From Streptomyces sp. TLI_053 (lineage in GTDB: Bacteria; Actinomycetota; Actinomycetes; Streptomycetales; Streptomycetaceae), in assembly GCF_900105395.1 (NCBI RefSeq), contig NZ_LT629775.1, positions 868,001 through 932,000 of the forward strand: 64,000 nucleotides of DNA. Reading direction: 5' to 3'. The position numbers and the translations under genes are program-made. The notes under the pieces are model-generated. The model was not told the DNA's origin. It did no database searches and was given only the letters and a program-made list of their open reading frames with translations. The stretch's first letter is position 1. Each line of letters begins with the position of its first letter. Of the stretch, positions 17,039-25,242 are shown in pieces.

Positions 17039-18613
17039 ATGATGTCTGCACAGGACGCCACGCACCACCCCCCGCGGCGCATCGGTGTGGTCGCCGAGTC
17101 GGCCGCCGGGGAGACCCGGGTCGCCGCGACACCGTCCACGGTGCGGGGGATCCTCGCCCTCGGCTACGAGGTCGTGGTCGAGTCCGGGGCCGGTACCGCC
17201 TCCGGGTTCACCGACGAGGCCTACACCGCCGCCGGCGCGGGCGTCGGGGACGCCTGGGCGGCCGACGTCGTACTGAAGGTCAACGCGCCGTCGACCGCCG
17301 AGGTCGCCCGGCTGCGCGACGGCGCGACCCTGATCGGCCTGCTCGCCCCGGCGCAGCGGCCCGATCTGCTGGAGACGCTGTCCGCGCGCCCGGTCACCGC
17401 GCTCGCCCTGGACGCGGTGCCCCGGATCTCCCGGGCGCAGTCGATGGACGTGCTCAGCTCGATGGCCAACATCGCCGGCTACCGGGCGGTGATCGAGGCG
17501 GCGCACGTGTTCGGCCGCTTCTTCACCGGCCAGGTGACGGCCGCGGGCAAGGTCCCGCCGGCGAAGGTCCTGGTGGCCGGGGCCGGTGTGGCCGGGCTCG
17601 CCGCGATCGGCGCCGCCTCCAGCCTGGGCGCGATCGTCCGGGCGACCGACCCCCGGCCGGAGGTCGCCGACCAGGTGAAGTCCCTCGGCGGGGAGTACCT
17701 GCCGGTGCAGGCCGCGCAGGAGGCGAGCACCGACGGCTACGCGAAGGCCACCTCGGCCGACTACGACCGGGCGGCGGCCGCGCTGTACCACGAGCAGGCC
17801 CGGGACGTGGACATCGTCATCACCACGGCGCTGATCCCCGGCCGGGCGGCCCCCCGGCTGCTCACCGCCGAGGACGTGGCGGCGATGCGGCCGGGCAGCG
17901 TCGTCGTCGACATGGCCGCCGCGCAGGGCGGCAACGTCGAGGGCACGGTCGCGGGCCGGACGGTGGTCACCGACAACGGCGTCACGCTGATCGGCTACAC
18001 CGACCTCGCGGCCAGGCTGCCCGCCCAGGCCTCGCAGCTGTTCGGCACCAACCTGGTCAACCTGTTGAAGCTGCTGACCCCGGGCAAGGACGGGCAGTTG
18101 GCGCTGGACTTCGAGGACGTGGTCCAGCGGGCGGTGACCGTGGTCCGGGCGGGCGAGGTCACCTGGCCGCCACCGCCGGTCGCGGTGTCGGCCGCCCCCG
18201 CGCCGGCCTCGGCGCCCGCGGCACCCGCGGTCGTGGAACCGGCGCGGCCGCGGCTCGCCCCGGCGGCCCGGTTCGGACTGATCGGCGCCGGGATGCTCGC
18301 GCTGTTCCTGCTGATCGCTTTCGCCCCGACCCAACTGGCCCAGAACTTCACGGTGTTCGCACTCGCCGTGGTCATCGGTTACTACGTGATCGGCAAGGTC
18401 CACCACGCCCTGCACACCCCGTTGATGTCGGTCACCAACGCGATCTCCGGGATCGTGGTGATCGGCGCCCTGCTCCAGATCGGGCACGGGAGCACGACGG
18501 TCACCGTGCTCTCCTTCGTGGCGATCCTGCTGACGAGCGTGAACATCTTCGGCGGCTTCGCCGTCACCCGCCGCATGCTGAGCATGTTCTCCTCGTCCCC
18601 GGAAAGGCGCTGA
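17039..18613 (+). CDS. pntA: NAD(P) transhydrogenase alpha subunit, fused form
   Basis: Predicted 524-aa proton-translocating transhydrogenase subunit that exchanges hydride between NADH and NADP+ at the membrane. Domain I (NAD-binding, alanine dehydrogenase-like) spans about 1-385, with the opening [19 protein letters not shown] and the dinucleotide loop [18 protein letters not shown] Pro/Ala linker (about 385-415) leads to three or four membrane helices of the A2 part ([17 protein letters not shown] onward). ATG 17039 follows AGGAGAGAGG. The stop lies 5 nt before pntB. The alpha chain is undivided, whereas some bacteria split it into A1 and A2. Confidence 0.95.
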   Translation: MMSAQDATHHPPRRIGVVAESAAGETRVAATPSTVRGILALGYEVVVESGAGTASGFTDEAYTAAGAGVGDAWAADVVLKVNAPSTAEVARLRDGATLIGLLAPAQRPDLLETLSARPVTALALDAVPRISRAQSMDVLSSMANIAGYRAVIEAAHVFGRFFTGQVTAAGKVPPAKVLVAGAGVAGLAAIGAASSLGAIVRATDPRPEVADQVKSLGGEYLPVQAAQEASTDGYAKATSADYDRAAAALYHEQARDVDIVITTALIPGRAAPRLLTAEDVAAMRPGSVVVDMAAAQGGNVEGTVAGRTVVTDNGVTLIGYTDLAARLPAQASQLFGTNLVNLLKLLTPGKDGQLALDFEDVVQRAVTVVRAGEVTWPPPPVAVSAAPAPASAPAAPAVVEPARPRLAPAARFGLIGAGMLALFLLIAFAPTQLAQNFTVFALAVVIGYYVIGKVHHALHTPLMSVTNAISGIVVIGALLQIGHGSTTVTVLSFVAILLTSVNIFGGFAVTRRMLSMFSSSPERR

Positions 18614-18618
18614 GCCCG

Positions 18619-20094
18619 ATGACGTCCACGACGGCGGCCCACGCCGCGGATCTCGTCGCCGCCCTGTTGTTCATCCTCAGCCTGGCCGGGCTGTCCCAGC
18701 ACCGAACCTCCCGCGCCGGGGTCGTCTACGGCATCGCCGGGATGGCGCTCGCCCTGGTGGCCACCGTGGTGGTGGCGTCCAGGAGCATCGGTGCCGGGGC
18801 GGTCGCCCTGATCGTCCTGGCGATGGTGCTGGGCGGAGCCGCCGGGCTGTGGCGGGCCCGGCAGGTCGAGATGACACAGATGCCGGAGCTCATCGCCGTG
18901 CTGCACAGCTTCGTCGGCCTCGCCGCGGTGCTGGTCGGCTGGAACAGCTACCTCGAGGTGGAAGCGCACGGCGCGGCGCAGACCGCCGTCTCCGGGGACC
19001 TGCTGGGCATCCACCACGCCGAGGTGTTCATCGGCATCTTCATCGGGGCGGTCACCTTCACCGGGTCGATCGTGGCGTTCCTCAAGCTGTCCGCCCGGAT
19101 CGCCTCCCGGCCGCTGGTGCTGCCCGGCAAGAACGCGCTCAACATCGGCGCGCTCGGGGCCTTCGTCGGCCTGACGGTCTGGTTCACCGTCAGCCCGGGC
19201 CTGGGCGCGGTGATCGCGGTCACCGTGCTCGCGCTCGCGCTGGGCTGGCACCTGGTCGCCTCGATCGGCGGCGGCGACATGCCCGTCGTCGTCTCCATGC
19301 TCAACAGCTACTCCGGCTGGGCCGCGGCGGCGGCCGGCTTCCTGCTCGACAACAACCTGCTGATCGTCACCGGCGCGCTGGTGGGCTCCTCCGGCGCCTA
19401 CCTCTCCTACATCATGTGCCGGGCGATGAACCGTTCCTTCCTCTCGGTGATCGCGGGCGGCTTCGGCATCGAGGCCGCCGCGGGCGGGGCCGAGGAGCAG
19501 GGCGAGCACCGGGAGGTCAGGGCCGAGGAGGCCGCGCGGCAGCTCGCGCAGGCCAAGTCGGTGGTCATCACGCCCGGCTACGGCATGGCGGTGGCGCAGG
19601 CGCAGCACCCGGTGGCGGAGCTCACCCGGCGGCTGCGCGAGCGGGGGGTCGAGGTCCGCTTCGGCGTCCATCCGGTCGCCGGACGGCTGCCCGGGCACAT
19701 GAACGTGCTGCTGGCGGAGGCGAAGGTGCCGTACGACATCGTGCTGGAGATGGACGAGATCAACGACGACCTCGCCGCGACCACCGTCGTCCTGGTCATC
19801 GGCGCCAACGACACCGTCAACCCGGCGGCCATGGACGATCCGGCCAGTCCGATCGCGGGCATGCCGGTGCTGCGGGTGTGGGAGGCGGAGCAGGTGATCG
19901 TGTTCAAGCGGTCGATGGCGTCCGGCTACGCCGGGGTGCAGAACCCGCTGTTCTTCCGCGAGAACAGCGCGATGCTGTTCGGCGACGCCAAGCAGAGCGT
20001 GGAGGACATCCTCCGGGCGCTGGACGCCGAGGACTCCGGGGGTGCGGCCCCGGCCGTCCGGCCGGTGCCGCCGGTGGACCGGGCGGGCGTGTAG
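18619..20094 (+). CDS. pntB: NAD(P) transhydrogenase beta subunit
   Basis: Predicted 491-aa partner of PntA. About nine membrane helices come first, with the conserved [37 protein letters not shown] and [22 protein letters not shown]. The cytoplasmic NADP-binding domain III (about 320-470) follows, with [18 protein letters not shown] and [14 protein letters not shown]. Together with PntA it makes NADPH using the proton gradient. Start 18619 gives the usual short N-terminus. A strong terminator follows. Confidence 0.95.
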   Translation: MTSTTAAHAADLVAALLFILSLAGLSQHRTSRAGVVYGIAGMALALVATVVVASRSIGAGAVALIVLAMVLGGAAGLWRARQVEMTQMPELIAVLHSFVGLAAVLVGWNSYLEVEAHGAAQTAVSGDLLGIHHAEVFIGIFIGAVTFTGSIVAFLKLSARIASRPLVLPGKNALNIGALGAFVGLTVWFTVSPGLGAVIAVTVLALALGWHLVASIGGGDMPVVVSMLNSYSGWAAAAAGFLLDNNLLIVTGALVGSSGAYLSYIMCRAMNRSFLSVIAGGFGIEAAAGGAEEQGEHREVRAEEAARQLAQAKSVVITPGYGMAVAQAQHPVAELTRRLRERGVEVRFGVHPVAGRLPGHMNVLLAEAKVPYDIVLEMDEINDDLAATTVVLVIGANDTVNPAAMDDPASPIAGMPVLRVWEAEQVIVFKRSMASGYAGVQNPLFFRENSAMLFGDAKQSVEDILRALDAEDSGGAAPAVRPVPPVDRAGV

Positions 20095-20135
20095 CGGGGG
20101 CATCGCGACGCACGCGGGCCCCGGGAGGCACGCCG

Positions 20136-20172
20136 GGGGGCGTCCGGAGAGAATTTCGCTCCGGACGCCCCC
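20136..20172 (+). terminator. Terminator of pntAB
   Basis: GGGGGCGTCCGGAG at 20136-20149 pairs perfectly with 20159-20172 across a 9-nt AT-rich loop (AGAATTTCG). It lies 42 nt after the pntB stop. Confidence 0.8.
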
Positions 20173-20176
20173 GTCG

Positions 20177-20203
20177 TGTCGATCCCGCGCCCTCCCGTTC
20201 GAC
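20177..20203 (+). promoter_or_regulatory. Candidate ECF42-type promoter (TGTCGA-N17-CGAC)
   Basis: A TGTCGA -35 element at 20177-20182 and a CGAC -10 element at 20200-20203 are separated by 17 nt, 52 nt before the YCII/DGPF gene. As I recall, this is the promoter form reported for ECF42 sigma factors. It begins just after the pntAB terminator. Confidence 0.6.
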
Positions 20204-20254
20204 CTGGGGTAGAGAGGGTCGGACAGCGACTCCCCCGTACCGAGGAGAAGAGCA

Positions 20255-20674
20255 ATGGCGAAGTACATGTTGATCATGCGTGGCAGCGACGAGACGCGCG
20301 AGAAGATGATGGACACGCCCTTCGAGGAGATCCTCGACATCATGGGCCGCTACAACGACGAGCTGATCCGGGCCGGGGTGCTGGTCGCCGCCGAGGGGCT
20401 CGACGACGCGTCGACGGGCGTGGTGGTCGACTTCACCGGGGAGGCACCGATTGTCACCGACGGGCCCTACGGTGAGACCAAGGAACTGTTCGGCGGCTTC
20501 TACATCCTCGACGTGGCTTCGCAGGACGAGGCGGTCGCCTGGGCGAAGCGGCTGCCGTCCCTCCCGGGGATGAAGATCGAGATCCGGCGGGTGCCGGGCA
20601 TCGACGAGTTCCCGCAGGACAACAAGTGGATCATCCAGGAGCGGGAATGGCGCGAGCGGACCGGCCAGCTCTGA
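20255..20674 (+). CDS. YCII-related (DGPF-motif) protein
   Basis: Predicted 139-aa small alpha/beta barrel protein of the YciI/DGPF family. The family signature is present as TDGPYGETKELFGGF, with an intact FYILDVASQDEA. These proteins are the standard genomic partners and targets of ECF42 sigma factors; their chemical role is not established. GAGGAGAAG precedes the ATG. The 3' end overlaps the sigma-factor start by 28 nt. Confidence 0.9.
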   Translation: MAKYMLIMRGSDETREKMMDTPFEEILDIMGRYNDELIRAGVLVAAEGLDDASTGVVVDFTGEAPIVTDGPYGETKELFGGFYILDVASQDEAVAWAKRLPSLPGMKIEIRRVPGIDEFPQDNKWIIQEREWRERTGQL

Positions 20675-22005
20675 GCACCGGACCGACCGACGGCGGCGGG
20701 TCCGCCGGGCACCTCGACGGCCCGCCGGGCGCCGAGGCCGCCCGGCGGTCCGTCGAGGCCGTGTGGCGGATCGAGTCGGCGCGGATCGTCGGCGCCCTCA
20801 CCCGCTTCACCGGCGATTTCGACCTCGCCGAGGACGTCGCCCAGGAGGCCGTCGCCGAGGCGCTCGTGGCCTGGGCGCGCGACGGCGAGCCGGCCAACCC
20901 GGTCGGCTGGCTGCTCGCCACCGGCCGGCGCCGCGCCATCGACCGGTTCCGCCGCCGCTCCGCCCTCGACGAGCGCTACGCCGCCCTCGGCGGCCGGCTC
21001 ACCGAGGGCGGAGCGAGCTCCGGCGCCGAGCCCGTCCCCGGCAACCCGGACGACCTGCTGTGGGACCCGGACCTGATCGAGGACGACGTCCTCGCGCTGA
21101 TGTTCGTCGCCTGCCACCCCGTGCTGTCGCCCGAGGCCCGCGCGGCGCTGACCCTGCGGGTGGTCGCCGGGCTCTCCAGCGAGGAGATCGCCCGCGCCCT
21201 GCTGGTGCCGGTGCCCACCGTGCAGGCCCGGATCACCCGGGCCAAGAAGACCGTCGCCGCCGCCGGCGTCCCCTTCGCGGTACCCCCGCCGGAGCAGCGG
21301 CGCGAGCGCCTCGGCGGGGTGCTGAGCGTGCTCTACGTGCTCTTCACCGAGGGCTCGACGGCGACCAGCGGCGACCGGCTGCTGCGCACCGACCTCGCCT
21401 ACGAGGCGATCCGGCTGGCCCGCACCCTGGCCGCGCTGCTGCCCGGGGAACCGGAGGTGTCCGGTCTGCTCGCCCTGTTCGAGCTGACCGCCGCCCGCTT
21501 CCCGGCGCGCACCGGGCCCGACGGCGAGCCGGTCCTCCTGGAGGACCAGGACCGCCGCCGGTGGGACCGCTCCGCCGTCCGCCGCGGACTGGCCGCGCTC
21601 GACCGGGCAACCGCCACCGGCCACGGCCTGGGCCCCTACGGCCTCCAGGCGGCGATCGCCTCCTGCCACGCCGGGGCCCCGTCGGTCGCGGAGACGGACT
21701 GGCCGCGGATCGTGCTCCTCTACGAGGCGCTCGGCCGGATCGCGCCCTCCCCCGTGGTCGACCTCAACCGGGCGGTCGCCGTCGCCATGGCGGCCGGACC
21801 GGCGGAAGCCCTGGAGATCGTCGACGGACTGGCCGCGTCCGGGCGGCTGTCCGGCTCCCACCTGCTGCCGGGCGTGCGCGGCGAGCTGCTCACCCGGCTC
21901 GGCCGCACCGCCGAGGCCCGGTCGGAGCTGGAGCTCGCCGCCCGGATGTGCCGCAACACCCGCGAGCGGTCGGTGCTGCTGCGCAAGGCGGCGGCCCTGG
22001 GCTGA
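20647..22005 (+). CDS. ECF42-group RNA polymerase sigma factor with C-terminal extension
   Basis: Predicted 452-aa sigma factor. Region 2 covers about 30-100 (FDLAEDVAQEAVAEALVAW). Region 4 HTH is at about 180-205 (LSSEEIARALLVPVPTVQARITRAKK). The remaining ~200 residues form an alpha-helical, TPR-like extension with the conserved VLYVLFTEG and LYEALGRIAPSPVVDLNRAVAVA. No anti-sigma gene is present, as expected for this group. The ATG at 20647 has AGGAG 5 nt upstream and lies inside the YCII gene, so translation is coupled. It likely reads the TGTCGA/CGAC promoter upstream of its partner and so itself. Confidence 0.93.
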   Translation: MARADRPALSTGPTDGGGSAGHLDGPPGAEAARRSVEAVWRIESARIVGALTRFTGDFDLAEDVAQEAVAEALVAWARDGEPANPVGWLLATGRRRAIDRFRRRSALDERYAALGGRLTEGGASSGAEPVPGNPDDLLWDPDLIEDDVLALMFVACHPVLSPEARAALTLRVVAGLSSEEIARALLVPVPTVQARITRAKKTVAAAGVPFAVPPPEQRRERLGGVLSVLYVLFTEGSTATSGDRLLRTDLAYEAIRLARTLAALLPGEPEVSGLLALFELTAARFPARTGPDGEPVLLEDQDRRRWDRSAVRRGLAALDRATATGHGLGPYGLQAAIASCHAGAPSVAETDWPRIVLLYEALGRIAPSPVVDLNRAVAVAMAAGPAEALEIVDGLAASGRLSGSHLLPGVRGELLTRLGRTAEARSELELAARMCRNTRERSVLLRKAAALG

Positions 22006-22041
22006 CCGGGCCGGGGCGGTGGCCGGTGGCCTTCCCCGTCC

Positions 22042-22740
22042 TCAGGGAACGGGCGTCGCGGTGGAGGCCACCACCGGCGGGCCGGTGATCAGGGTGCCGT
22101 CCTCGGCGTACGGCGTGCCGTTCGGCACACAGCCGTGCAGTCCCTTGATCTGCTGCATCATCACCGGCGCCGGCGCGCCCTGGCCCGGGCAGTCGACATG
22201 GCCCTGGCCGAGGATGTGGCCGACCTCGTGGTTGACGGCGAGGGCGTGGTACAGCTCGGGCTTGCCGGTGTAGAACTCCGACAGCTCCTGCCAGCGCTTG
22301 AGGTTGATGACGACCTGCTTGCCCGCGGCGCAGTTCACCCAGCCGCCCGTGTCCAGTCCGTACTGTCCGCAGATCCGGTCGGTCGACTTGGGGGTCGCCA
22401 GGTACACGGTGAAGTCCACCGGGTCGGCGTCCACCCGCTGGAAGGAGCGCTCGCCGCCGGCGACCCAGCCGCGCCGGGTGTCCCCGAGCACGGCGTCCAC
22501 CTCGGCGGCGAACTGGGCGGGGGTGACCTTCAGTCCGTTCTCGGCCCGCACCTTGTACCGGTACAGGTGCTCCCCGGTGCCGACCCGCTCGGTGCCGCCG
22601 GGCGCCGTGGTGAAGGCCAGCGGTTTCGGCGCGGCCTCCGCCCACGGACGCCACCACCAGGTGCCGGCCGCCACGGCGGCGACGACCACCAGGGCGATCG
22701 CCCCGTACTTCGCCCGCCCTGCGGGCAGCCGGGCCGTCAC
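22042..22740 (-). CDS. DUF3152 membrane-anchored zinc metalloprotease-like protein
   Basis: Predicted 232-aa protein. One N-terminal membrane segment (AIALVVVAAVAAGTWWW, about 14-30) is followed by an extracytoplasmic DUF3152 domain. The metzincin-type zinc motif HEVGHILGQGH is at 171-181 (His171, Glu172, His175, His181), and a likely disulfide pair lies nearby. The family is an actinobacterial peptidase-like group of unknown substrate. The GTG at 22740 with GGGAG 5 nt upstream is preferred. The frame is open to 22983, but the extra part reads through an AT-rich promoter-like zone. Confidence 0.8.
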   Translation of the reverse strand: MTARLPAGRAKYGAIALVVVAAVAAGTWWWRPWAEAAPKPLAFTTAPGGTERVGTGEHLYRYKVRAENGLKVTPAQFAAEVDAVLGDTRRGWVAGGERSFQRVDADPVDFTVYLATPKSTDRICGQYGLDTGGWVNCAAGKQVVINLKRWQELSEFYTGKPELYHALAVNHEVGHILGQGHVDCPGQGAPAPVMMQQIKGLHGCVPNGTPYAEDGTLITGPPVVASTATPVP

Positions 22741-22849
22741 CCGCGCTCCCGGGTGACGGCCCCGCGTATGGAGCCCCGGAGGGCCGGGGCCGGGGCCGTG
22801 CGTGCGGCCGTCGGCGCGGCCGAACGGCGGTGTGCCGGTCGGCGGGCAA

Positions 22850-22935
22850 TCAACAAATCGGTCATACCGAGAGAGACGATCAGAAACCCGTTCACGGTTC
22901 ACCTTATCGTGAGCATGATCTCTTCCATTCGCCTC
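22850..22935 (-). promoter_or_regulatory. AT-rich promoter-like region upstream of the DUF3152 gene
   Basis: This stretch, with GTTCACGGTTCACC and TATCGTGAGC near 22892-22917, is far more AT-rich than its surroundings and contains GTTCAC/GTGAGC near-inverted elements. The 320-nt spacer 22741-23060 holds nothing else I can support. Confidence 0.35.
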
Positions 22936-23060
22936 GGTGTTCGCCAGGGTGCGCGTCCGGGCGTGCGCCGTCGTGCTTGCCACCGGCGTCCGCCACCGGG
23001 CCGACGCCGGGCAGGCGGCGGACGGGCGGCGCGCAGGCCGCGGGCAGGCGGCAGACGGGA

Positions 23061-23906
23061 TCAGGGCTTGGCGCGCAGGACGTCGATGTTGCCGTACCGG
23101 GTGCGGGCGCGGACCTCGACGGTGTCCTCGGACTTCCCCGGGGCGTCGGCGGCGGAGAGCATGTTGCGGACCTGACCCGAGGTCGATCCGAGGTCCAGCC
23201 AGGCCGCCGTGCCCTCCCGGATGCCGACCTCGATGGCGCCGTAGGAGGTCTCCAGCTGCACACTGCCCCGGGCCACCTCACCGATGCGCAGGGTGCCGTG
23301 GGCGGTGGTGGCGGCGACCGAGCCGCCGGCCCGCCGGACCTCGATGTCGCCGTTGGCCCCGCTCACCCGCAGATCGCCGTTGGCGAGGTCGACGGTCGTG
23401 CTGCCGTGCGTGTTCTTCAGTACGGCGGGGCCGTCGATCCGGCCGATCCGCACACTGCCGGAGCTGGTGGTGACCTCCGCCCCGCCCTCGATCCGGTCGA
23501 CGGTGACCGAGCCGTGCGCGGCGGCCAGCCGCAGCGGGCCGGTGGTGTCGAAGCGGACGTCCCCGGAGGAGGTCTTCACCTCGGTCTCCCCCAGCCGCCC
23601 CTCCCCCAGCACCTGGGCCCAGGCACCGCCCACCTCGATCCGCGAGTCCGCGGGCAGCTCGACCGTGACGTCCACGGTGCCGACGCGGCCGACGAGGTAA
23701 CGCGGCCTGGGCGTCCGGACGGTGAGCACCCCGGCGGCGTAGCCGACCTCGGTCTGCCCGGCGGACCGCACGTCCAGGTCCTTCCCCGGATCGCGCGGGC
23801 GCACCTCGACGACGGTGTCCGGGCGGTCGACGGCGATGAAGTGGATGGATCCGGCCTCGATGTGCGCGGTGACGGCGATCGGGTCGGGAGTGTCGAACGA
23901 AGGCAT
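23061..23906 (-). CDS. DUF4097 beta-strand repeat protein
   Basis: Predicted 281-aa protein built of repeated short strands: VKTSSGDVRFDT, LAAAHGSVTVDRIEG, VTTSSGSVRIGRIDG, LKNTHGSTTVDLANG, GANGDIEVRRAGG, TAHGTLRIGEVARG, LETSYGAIEVG. This is the DUF4097 (adhesin-like) beta-helix pattern. It has no signal peptide. GAGGACGGGA precedes the ATG. In many streptomycetes such genes follow a small HicB-like antitoxin gene; none is seen here, but an ordered repeat array sits in the upstream region. Confidence 0.88.
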   Translation of the reverse strand: MPSFDTPDPIAVTAHIEAGSIHFIAVDRPDTVVEVRPRDPGKDLDVRSAGQTEVGYAAGVLTVRTPRPRYLVGRVGTVDVTVELPADSRIEVGGAWAQVLGEGRLGETEVKTSSGDVRFDTTGPLRLAAAHGSVTVDRIEGGAEVTTSSGSVRIGRIDGPAVLKNTHGSTTVDLANGDLRVSGANGDIEVRRAGGSVAATTAHGTLRIGEVARGSVQLETSYGAIEVGIREGTAAWLDLGSTSGQVRNMLSAADAPGKSEDTVEVRARTRYGNIDVLRAKP

Positions 23907-24027
23907 GGTGATCCCGTCCTCGGAAGGGTCTGGTGGAGGTACGGCAGCCGGGGCCACCGGTCGACGGTGCTACCGGTCGACCGGCCCGACCTCGCGGCCC
24001 GGGCGCCCGGCATGCGCACCGAGCTCC

Positions 24028-24102
24028 ATGACGCCATGATGGCACCACAATGACGCCAATCGCAAGCCCTTGATGCGCCCGCATGACACCCACATGGCAC
24101 AG
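24028..24102 (-). promoter_or_regulatory. 11-bp phased ATGRCRCCA repeat array
   Basis: Three close copies start exactly 11 bp apart: ATGACGCCA (24028), ATGGCACCA (24039) and ATGACGCCA (24050). Weaker copies follow near the same phase at 24073, 24083 and 24094. It lies 122-196 nt upstream of the DUF4097 gene. Read on its strand the unit is TGGYGYCAT. A regulator covering one face of the helix would fit. The spacer 23907-24259 has no other supported gene. Confidence 0.55.
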
Positions 24103-24216
24103 CCCCGGTGACAGCGACCCCCGACCCGGGCGCGTACGGCGACCTCGGAGCCGGGGGCACTCCGACACGAGCGGGAGCGGACGTCACGGCACCACCCTCC
24201 GAACAGCACCGCAGCG

Positions 24217-24248
24217 CTGGCGCCAGTCTGGCGCCGGATGGCACCAGA
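24217..24248 (-). terminator. Double hairpin after the methyltransferase gene
   Basis: CTGGCGCCAG (24217-24226) is an exact palindrome. Next to it, 24227-24248 forms TCTGGcGCC-GGAT-GGCaCCAGA with one mismatch. Both lie within 45 nt of the methyltransferase stop. Confidence 0.55.
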
Positions 24249-24259
24249 CTCGGCACAGC

Positions 24260-25003
24260 TCAGGCGCCGCCAGCCGCCCCCTCGTCCGCACCCACCAGCA
24301 GCCACCGCGCCGGCAGCTCGATCCGGGCACCGGCCGCCGTGAACTCCGTGGTGGCCAGCGGCAGGTCGCCGGAGCCCAGGACCGTCAGCCCGGCCGCACC
24401 GAACAGGTCCACGAAGGCCCCGTCGGCCACCTCGGCGGGGGCCAGCCCGTGGTCGAACACCGGGCGCAGTTTCGGCGGCGGCCCCGCCGGCCCAGCGGCC
24501 AGGTCCGCCAGGACCCGCTTGGCCGCTTCGGCCAGCTCGACCACGAACGCCCGGCCGCGCCGCCCGGCCAGCACCGCGACGGCCTCGGCGACCGGCCCCC
24601 GGTCGGCCGGATCGCTCTGGTGGATCACCCCGCGCAGATAGAGGTTGACGTCGCCGAGGCGCTCGTGGAGCGCCCGGACCGCCTCCGCGTCGGTCGCGTC
24701 CAGCCGGGCGTACTCGGCCGCGCCGGCGGGGTCGTTCCGCCGGGCCAGCTCCACGGCGGCCTGCGACAGGTCGACCCCGAGGACCCTGCCGAACCGTCCG
24801 GCCAGGAAGCGCGTCTGCGTCCCGCTGCCGCAGCCCAGGTCGACCAGCGGCAGGTCCGGGTCGACCAGCTCCGGCCGGAACAGCGCGAGGTGGCACTCAG
24901 CCACCAGGGCCGCCTCCGCGTCCCAGATCACCGCCCCGGGCTCGGCCGGCGCATCCCGCCAGAACCCCTCCCAGGCACCCAGGTACCGACTCGTCACAGT
25001 CAC
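24260..25003 (-). CDS. Class I SAM-dependent methyltransferase
   Basis: Predicted 247-aa methyltransferase. Motif I is LVDLGCGSGTQTRFLAGRFG (about residues 54-73), followed by the acidic end of strand 2 in VLGVDLSQAAVELARR and a motif near YARLDATDAEA. The acceptor cannot be read from sequence. The GTG at 25003 has GGAGGT 7 nt upstream; the longer TTG-started frame would include that site in the coding region. It is divergent from the MfnB-like gene across 239 nt, a layout that may reflect a shared pathway. Confidence 0.85.
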   Translation of the reverse strand: MTVTSRYLGAWEGFWRDAPAEPGAVIWDAEAALVAECHLALFRPELVDPDLPLVDLGCGSGTQTRFLAGRFGRVLGVDLSQAAVELARRNDPAGAAEYARLDATDAEAVRALHERLGDVNLYLRGVIHQSDPADRGPVAEAVAVLAGRRGRAFVVELAEAAKRVLADLAAGPAGPPPKLRPVFDHGLAPAEVADGAFVDLFGAAGLTVLGSGDLPLATTEFTAAGARIELPARWLLVGADEGAAGGA

Positions 25004-25242
25004 GACGGAGACCTCCAAGCGTCACTCGCAGTGGCCGCAATGTATCCGCCGACCTTCGCCCCCGGTGGCCGCACCGGCACGGGAAGGCCGTGGGGCCCGG
25101 CAAGACTCACCCGTTGGAGTGAGGCCGCATCATACGAGGTTGACCGGTCCGACGGACGGACTTCACCGCAGCACGATGGCGTGGGCACGCCAGGGCGGTA
25201 GCGTCGCCGCCGACCGTGATCGACTCGGAGGGGTGGACCGAC

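Noticed and set aside
16909..20094. One 1061-codon frame running through pntA and pntB
   Set aside because: Only its last 491 codons (from 18619) encode PntB; the front part is an out-of-frame reading of pntA, which has its own intact frame.
24012..24102. CRISPR-like short repeat array
   Set aside because: Units are 9 bp at 11-bp spacing with no spacers or cas genes; a phased protein-binding array is the better reading.
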